Assembly (NCBI GenBank): GCA_024400295.1
Contig: JAKSNA010000004.1
Coordinates: 62,001-126,000 of the forward strand
DNA length: 64,000 nt
Source of the DNA: Bacteroidales bacterium
Lineage (GTDB): Bacteria > Bacteroidota > Bacteroidia > Bacteroidales > F082
Direction of reading: 5' to 3'
A program made the translations under genes and the position numbers. This document shows positions 60,103-64,000 of the stretch, in pieces (position 1 is the stretch's first letter; the number at the start of each line of letters is the position of its first letter). A model generated the notes under the pieces. It made no database searches and had not been told where the DNA came from. It was given only the letters and a program-made list of their open reading frames with translations.

Positions 60103-61758
60103 TTAATAGAAACCAATGCGATTGTGTTTATGCGAGTTGCGAGTTTCCATTTTATTATGTAAGAGTTCATACTCATGTCTGATTTCTTCAGACAGCGAAG
60201 GTGAAGTGTTTGCGATATGGCGGAGCAATACTGCTTGACTAATAAGTTCCTCTTTGCGAGCAGCTTCCATTGCAGCATAATTAACCACGGCACTTATGTC
60301 GCTGGCAGTAAAATTTTCCGCTTTTTGACCTAATTCTTGACAATTTACATCTGAGGTCAACGGACGGTCACGCAATTCAATATCAAAAATGGCTTCGCGA
60401 GCCTTTGCATCAGGAGCTGGTACATATACTTTTTTATCAAAACGTCCGGTGCGTAGCACGGCAGAATCTATTATGTCTGGCCGGTTAGTTGTTCCTATAA
60501 CAAAAATTCCGCTATCAGCTAAGTTGTTGAGTTCAGATAAGAATGTGTTCGTTTCCGCTGCAACTTTTATATCATAATCTCTACGTGTGGGACACATCGC
60601 ATCAATTTCGTCAAAACATAGAACACACGGAGAGTTGCGCTTAGCCTGGTCAAACAGTTGTTGAATTAACATCTGCGTACCGTGTATATATGAACTACTG
60701 ATTTCAGAAGCTTTAATCAAACAATAGGACATGGCTCCTTCATTGGCAAAATGTTCAGCGAAAAAAGTTTTACCACAGCCAGGAGGACCATAGAGTAACA
60801 TACCATTGGTCATATGAAGTTTGTATTTATGAGAGAGTTCAGGATGCAATAATGGAAAAAGAACTTCGTTACGCATGCTCTCTTTTAGGTACTCCATTCC
60901 TGCTACTTTATTCAGTCCATTCGTGCCGTCTCCATGTTTAAATTGGAATGTCTCCAACACGCCACAACGAGAGTATAATGACTTTTGTTCTTCAAACGAA
61001 AAATTCGTATTAGTATTAACTTGATTTTCGTTCGTATTAAATTGATTTGAAGAGATGTTCATAGCAGGATTCCCGTTGTTATAAGTTTGCCTGTTACCTG
61101 AATTTTGATTTTTATTATCCTCTTCATCTTGACAACAATCAGTCAGGGACTCTAATATCGTTTTGCAGACATCATCTAATTTAAATCTATCATCCAATTC
61201 TGGCATCCACTCAGCCATGCCAGAGCTCCGAATTTCATCCTGCAAATAGCTACAATATAGAATCAACAAATCATTTAACTTTGTTTTGGAGTGTAGATTC
61301 GTTATTCCACATTCTATTACCGGTTGGATAAAAGAGGGAAGTTGATTTGTATAATTAAGTTTCTCGTTTTGGCGGGCATTGAAAACAGCATGCCTTTGTT
61401 TTGCCCTAGACTCGTTTTTGATATTGTCGTCAATATGCCACGGCAAATGTCCGGCAAAAAGATAATACAAAATAGTAGTCACGGTAAATACCGTATCTTG
61501 CTCTTCAGACCATCTACCTGTTTTTATATAGTGATCAGAATAATAGCGATAATCCAATTTCTGTGTTTTGTCAATTTTTATCTCATCAACGACAAATGGG
61601 GCATCCTCCATAATAAAACTCTGCGGACTTAGGTTCTTGCAACTTTTATTGAATGAGCTGTAAAGATATGTGTTATTTAAGATACTCATTCCCAATATTA
61701 GATTATTGGCGCATTTTTGTCCCGCTACTTGAGGTAAAATATCATCTAATGTTTTCAT
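60103..61758 (-). CDS. Cdc48/SpoVK-type AAA+ ATPase with possible kinase-C-lobe-like N-terminus
   Basis: A 551-residue protein. Residues ~30-130 resemble the C-lobe of a protein kinase without catalytic residues: KNLSPQSFIMEDAPFVVDEI where HRDLxPxN would be, then TVFTVTTILYYLFAGHLPWH like SDVYSLGxxLYYLLTGxLPW. An Asn-rich linker (~220-250) follows, then one AAA+ module: GMLLYGPPGCGKTFFAEHFA (Walker A), CVLCFDEIDAM (Walker B), sensor-1 GTTNRPD and arginine-finger region RTGRFDKKVY. First gene of the operon that ends with the FtsZ-like protein. It may remodel or disassemble a partner. Confidence 0.8.
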   Translation of the reverse strand: MKTLDDILPQVAGQKCANNLILGMSILNNTYLYSSFNKSCKNLSPQSFIMEDAPFVVDEIKIDKTQKLDYRYYSDHYIKTGRWSEEQDTVFTVTTILYYLFAGHLPWHIDDNIKNESRAKQRHAVFNARQNEKLNYTNQLPSFIQPVIECGITNLHSKTKLNDLLILYCSYLQDEIRSSGMAEWMPELDDRFKLDDVCKTILESLTDCCQDEEDNKNQNSGNRQTYNNGNPAMNISSNQFNTNENQVNTNTNFSFEEQKSLYSRCGVLETFQFKHGDGTNGLNKVAGMEYLKESMRNEVLFPLLHPELSHKYKLHMTNGMLLYGPPGCGKTFFAEHFANEGAMSYCLIKASEISSSYIHGTQMLIQQLFDQAKRNSPCVLCFDEIDAMCPTRRDYDIKVAAETNTFLSELNNLADSGIFVIGTTNRPDIIDSAVLRTGRFDKKVYVPAPDAKAREAIFDIELRDRPLTSDVNCQELGQKAENFTASDISAVVNYAAMEAARKEELISQAVLLRHIANTSPSLSEEIRHEYELLHNKMETRNSHKHNRIGFY

Positions 61759-61871
61759 AATGCTTCATTTTTAATAGTTGTTAATTTTTAAATTGATGGC
61801 TTGACGTATAAAACCGTTATTCACCTGATTTCAAACATCTGATTTTTTCATCTTTGGGAGCAACGTTCATT

Positions 61872-61967
61872 CTATTTTCCCACATATTTTTCACAGATTC
61901 CTTTTTGTGTTTCTGCAAATTCTAATTGCATGTGTACTTGCTGTTTTTTTCGTTTTTCTGTCACCAT
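61872..61967 (-). CDS. Mini-ORF, 31 aa, basic
   Basis: ATG at 61967 to TAG at 61872: VTEKRKKQQVHMQLEFAETQ and KGICEKYVGK. It shares a K-R-K...MQLxFA pattern with the mini-ORF at 62341, so the two may be related. No family recognised. Could be a genuine small protein or chance. Confidence 0.3.
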   Translation of the reverse strand: MVTEKRKKQQVHMQLEFAETQKGICEKYVGK

Positions 61968-62009
61968 AATACCTGAATTTTAAATGTTTGTATTTTTATC
62001 GCATAAAAA

Positions 62010-62040
62010 AAGGCTTGAACATACGTAGTGTCCAAGCCTT
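62010..62040 (-). terminator. Terminator hairpin 2 of the mini-ORF array
   Basis: Stem aaggcttg / caagcctt followed on the minus strand by ttttttatgc. Confidence 0.75.
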
Positions 62041-62050
62041 CATTTCTGAG

Positions 62051-62152
62051 TTATTCGAGCATGGGGCGTTCCACCTTTAGCCCGTACTTGGATTTACTAT
62101 CGAATAATGCTTCGACTGCTGCTGTATCGCGTTTTTTTGACGTGTTACACAA
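62051..62152 (-). CDS. Mini-ORF, 33 aa, TTG start
   Basis: From a TTG at 62152: TSKKRDTAAVEALFDSKSKY then GLKVERPMLE. The composition looks protein-like, and it ends 11 bases before a terminator hairpin. No ATG; it could equally be the tail of a lost gene. Confidence 0.3.
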   Translation of the reverse strand: MCNTSKKRDTAAVEALFDSKSKYGLKVERPMLE

Positions 62153-62234
62153 TATTTACTTTTTAACTGAATCAATTTTGATTATAAAATTTACAGGGTT
62201 ATTTACTCGTTTTTCTTAGGCTGTTGCATAAAAA

Positions 62235-62266
62235 AAGACTTGGGACGTGCTTCCGCTCCAAGTCTT
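62235..62266 (-). terminator. Terminator hairpin 1 of the mini-ORF array
   Basis: Stem aagacttgg / ccaagtctt followed on the minus strand by tttttttatgc. Confidence 0.8.
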
Positions 62267-62340
62267 GTATCTTCTTTTCTTATCCACACGCACTCACAAC
62301 AGACAACGGAGCGATCGAATTGCTCGACCACGATCGCTGC

Positions 62341-62418
62341 TCAATCATTTGCAAGTGCATTATGTGCGAATAGTAATTGCATTCTTAATTTTCTTTTCCG
62401 ATTTTTTATATTATTCAT
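62341..62418 (-). CDS. Mini-ORF, 25 aa, with promoter
   Basis: ATG at 62418 to TGA at 62341: NNIKNRKRKLRMQLLFAHNA, LAND. A -7 box TAACTTTG (complement of 62423-62430) lies 4 bases upstream, which would make a nearly leaderless small transcript ended by the hairpin at 62235. A structured small RNA is an alternative reading. Confidence 0.35.
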   Translation of the reverse strand: MNNIKNRKRKLRMQLLFAHNALAND

Positions 62419-62724
62419 TTTGCAAAGTTATAGTTTTTTTTGATATGTCCATAGTTTTTTTTTGTTGAACATAAAAAAAAATAACTTGATAAAGTTTTGA
62501 GTCAACCGAAGATGATTTGTAACGATACAAAACACCATCATCGAACACCTTAATCAGAGGCTCGAAACGGCACCAAAATTTATAGTTAAATATTTGATTA
62601 TTAATTAGATATATTTGCAAAACTGGAGAAATTTTCGTAACTTTAAATACTATTCGACGGTATTTTAAATGATTACGAAAGCTCCTCCAGCGGTACTCAC
62701 AACTCTTTTGGACAGTCATCCCGA

Positions 62725-63066
62725 ATGGTTCGAGACTTTCAACCTCGTCATCGGGCCGAGAACTGCCGGATTGCCTCAGGACGAGAGTGTCATCCGGGTA
62801 TCGGTCATTCCAAGTCCCTTGAGCACAGGCTCTTCTCGCAGATAACCCGCAGCTGGAGCGGAACTCAGCTTCTTTCCATTGAAGATGCTACAAGACGGGC
62901 CGCTGAAACAACCACATCGAAAGGACTGACCGTATATGTTGACATCAATACCAAAACTTATGACATACAAAGACCGATTGACGAATCTTACGAAAGAGAA
63001 CGCAGGAGACGAATCATCCCGATGGACGCTCTACCCAAGTGGAATTATCTCGTCAAAAGGTCGTGA
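62725..63066 (+). pseudogene. ISAzo13-like transposase C-terminal remnant
   Basis: The frame ends with sequence like the DDE transposases of the ISAzo13/Rhodopirellula type: SLEHRLFSQITRSWSGTQLL, then ATRRAAETTTSKGLTVYVDI and KWNYLVKRS. Only about 110 of the ~400 expected residues remain; the start and the first catalytic Asp residues are missing. It lies 40 bases before the right 40-bp repeat, so it may mark how the island was acquired. Confidence 0.65.
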
Positions 63067-63105
63067 ATTTTACCAAGTTATTTTTTTACCGTTACTAACT
63101 GTTCA

Positions 63106-63145
63106 AAGTTACGAAAAAAATATTCAATTGGCGTTAAAATATTTA
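63106..63145. repeat. 40-bp direct repeat, right copy (island boundary)
   Basis: Identical to 52234-52273. Flanked here by the transposase remnant on one side and by a DUF4143 ATPase gene on the other. Confidence 0.85.
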
Positions 63146-63243
63146 ATTTTTGTTCTTCTGTCTTTCCGTCAATCTTTCAGTTAATTCCGTCATCAACCGC
63201 AAAATAAATCGGTTACTGATTCCCATTGACCATACGAACGAAA

Positions 63244-64000
63244 TTAGAAGATAGAATAGAAAGCATATAAAGGTATATCCGTAATCTGCTCACTTAGATG
63301 GTATGGAGATAAAGATGTTCGAATGACGTTTTTAGGGTGATTTTGTTGTATATATATGGCTATGGATTTGGCTTTTAGATGCCGTTCCGCTTTTACTTCA
63401 ATAGGAATGATTTGTTCCTCTTTTTGAATGACAAAATCCATTTCCGCAATACTCTCATCAGGTGTCCAATAGTGAATCTCCAGCGAATTCAGTGTCTGCA
63501 TTTCTTGCAAAACAAATTGTTCGGTTAAAGCACCTTTATACTGGAGAAATAAATCATTTCCTTGAGTTATGGTAGTAGCACTTAGTCCTGACATTGCTCC
63601 CATCAATCCAATATCTAATAGATATAATTTGAAGGAATTTATATCTTCAAAACCTTTTAGAGGAAGTTGCCCACATCGCACACGTGAGATTTTATAGGTT
63701 AGTCCGGCATCACACAGCCATTGAATAGCTGTTTCAAAATCGCGAGCTCGTGCTCCTTGTTTGACAGCATTATAAACAAACTTTTTATTTTCTTTGGCTA
63801 ACTGGGCGGGAACAGAATCCCATAACAATGCCATGCGCTTAACAATTTCTTTAGGCGGATGTTTAGAAAAATCGTTTCGATAAGACTTTAAAATTTCTTG
63901 CTGCACAGCGCGTACTTTTTCGTAATTCTGTTGTTCAGCAAAGGTTTTAACTACTTCCGGCATACCTCCGACAAAGTAATATTGCCGTAATAAATCCGTT
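63244..64000 (-). CDS. AAA+ ATPase with DUF4143 domain, C-terminal part (truncated by window edge)
   Basis: The minus-strand frame is open to the window end (reading LLRQYYFVGGMPEVVKTFAE at the edge), so the ATPase core lies outside. The visible part has the GGMPEVV linker, a helical DUF4143 region and the nuclease-like segment IAEMDFVIQKEEQIIPIEVK. Same superfamily as 50605-51984 but a different subgroup. Function uncertain. Confidence 0.85.
   Translation of the reverse strand, partial: TDLLRQYYFVGGMPEVVKTFAEQQNYEKVRAVQQEILKSYRNDFSKHPPKEIVKRMALLWDSVPAQLAKENKKFVYNAVKQGARARDFETAIQWLCDAGLTYKISRVRCGQLPLKGFEDINSFKLYLLDIGLMGAMSGLSATTITQGNDLFLQYKGALTEQFVLQEMQTLNSLEIHYWTPDESIAEMDFVIQKEEQIIPIEVKAERHLKAKSIAIYIQQNHPKNVIRTSLSPYHLSEQITDIPLYAFYSIF

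Larger units (their letters stand above)
61759..62724 (-). other. Gap with three mini-ORFs and two terminator hairpins
   Basis: Nearly 1 kb without an ordinary gene. On the minus strand I see three short frames, each 25-33 codons (62341-62418, 62051-62152 and 61872-61967), with hairpin terminators after the first two (62235-62266 and 62010-62040). Both hairpins end in the same tttttttatgc. The remainder is AT-rich. Confidence 0.5.

Noticed and set aside
62411-62719. 102-codon minus-strand frame between the mini-ORFs and the transposase remnant
   Set aside because: Runs across a promoter box and an AT-rich gap; no motif or start signal.

Overview
The window looks like a chromosomal segment of an anaerobic or gut-type Bacteroidales bacterium (phylum Bacteroidota). 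The evidence is the repeated TAnnTTTG promoter elements in place of a sigma70 -10 box, the near absence of Shine-Dalgarno sites, three proteins with type IX secretion (T9SS) C-terminal sorting domains, DUF3244 proteins, TPR/HTH membrane regulators, an S46 dipeptidyl-peptidase, and an mreBCD block next to purH. Core genes such as polA, argF, asd, ribF and recJ are fairly GC-rich. Two regions (about 28.5-37.5 kb and 50.5-64 kb) are clearly more AT-rich and have an accessory character.

Layout. 0-1.5 kb: 3' end of polA and a yraN-type nuclease-fold gene. 1.6-7.9 kb: a five-gene module (lipoprotein TPR/HTH regulator, DUF3244 secreted protein, lipoprotein, T9SS-exported protein, RhuM-ORF6N protein). 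7.9-17 kb: nucleoside-recognition membrane protein, S46 peptidase, tRNA-Lys, glycosyltransferase, argF, two beta-barrel proteins, mntP, an AT-rich stretch with three identical DnaA-box-like 9-mers, rpiB and a LutB-like iron-sulfur protein. 18-21.5 kb: a PNGase F-like T9SS cargo and a decayed DUF3791/DUF3990/DUF3791 cassette. 21.6-28.5 kb: purH-mreBCD-thioredoxin-like operon and recJ. 28.5-37.5 kb: a peptide-export locus (C39-peptidase ABC transporter, very short HlyD-like protein, two TonB-receptor-like barrels, a radical-SAM/SPASM protein lacking its [4Fe-4S] motif, a LytTR regulator). 37.5-44.8 kb: LysE-type exporter, lamin-tail surface protein, asd, ribF, C69 peptidase. 44.8-50.5 kb: a second copy of the five-gene module, ending in a broken RhuM gene fused to an SGNH-hydrolase tail.

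50.6-64 kb is an accessory island. It lies between two DUF4143 ATPases and is bounded by a perfect 40-bp direct repeat (52234-52273 and 63106-63145). It holds a 190-bp element with 20-bp terminal inverted repeats, pseudogenes, an ISAzo13-like transposase remnant and two adjacent minus-strand units. The first unit (61758 to 57195) encodes an AAA+ ATPase with a possible kinase-C-lobe-like N-terminus, a helical protein, a metallophosphatase and an FtsZ/tubulin-like protein with a zinc ribbon. The second (57131 to 53275) encodes three small Cys-containing peptides, a strong hairpin, two SPASM radical-SAM enzymes and a GT61-type glycosyltransferase joined by 4-bp overlaps. I read the second unit as a RiPP (modified peptide) cluster. 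I do not recognise the FtsZ-like/phosphatase/AAA operon as a named system, and it is my main candidate for something undescribed. The second candidate is the duplicated TPR-DUF3244-lipoprotein-T9SS-RhuM module with its conserved RNA hairpin and mosaic identity.
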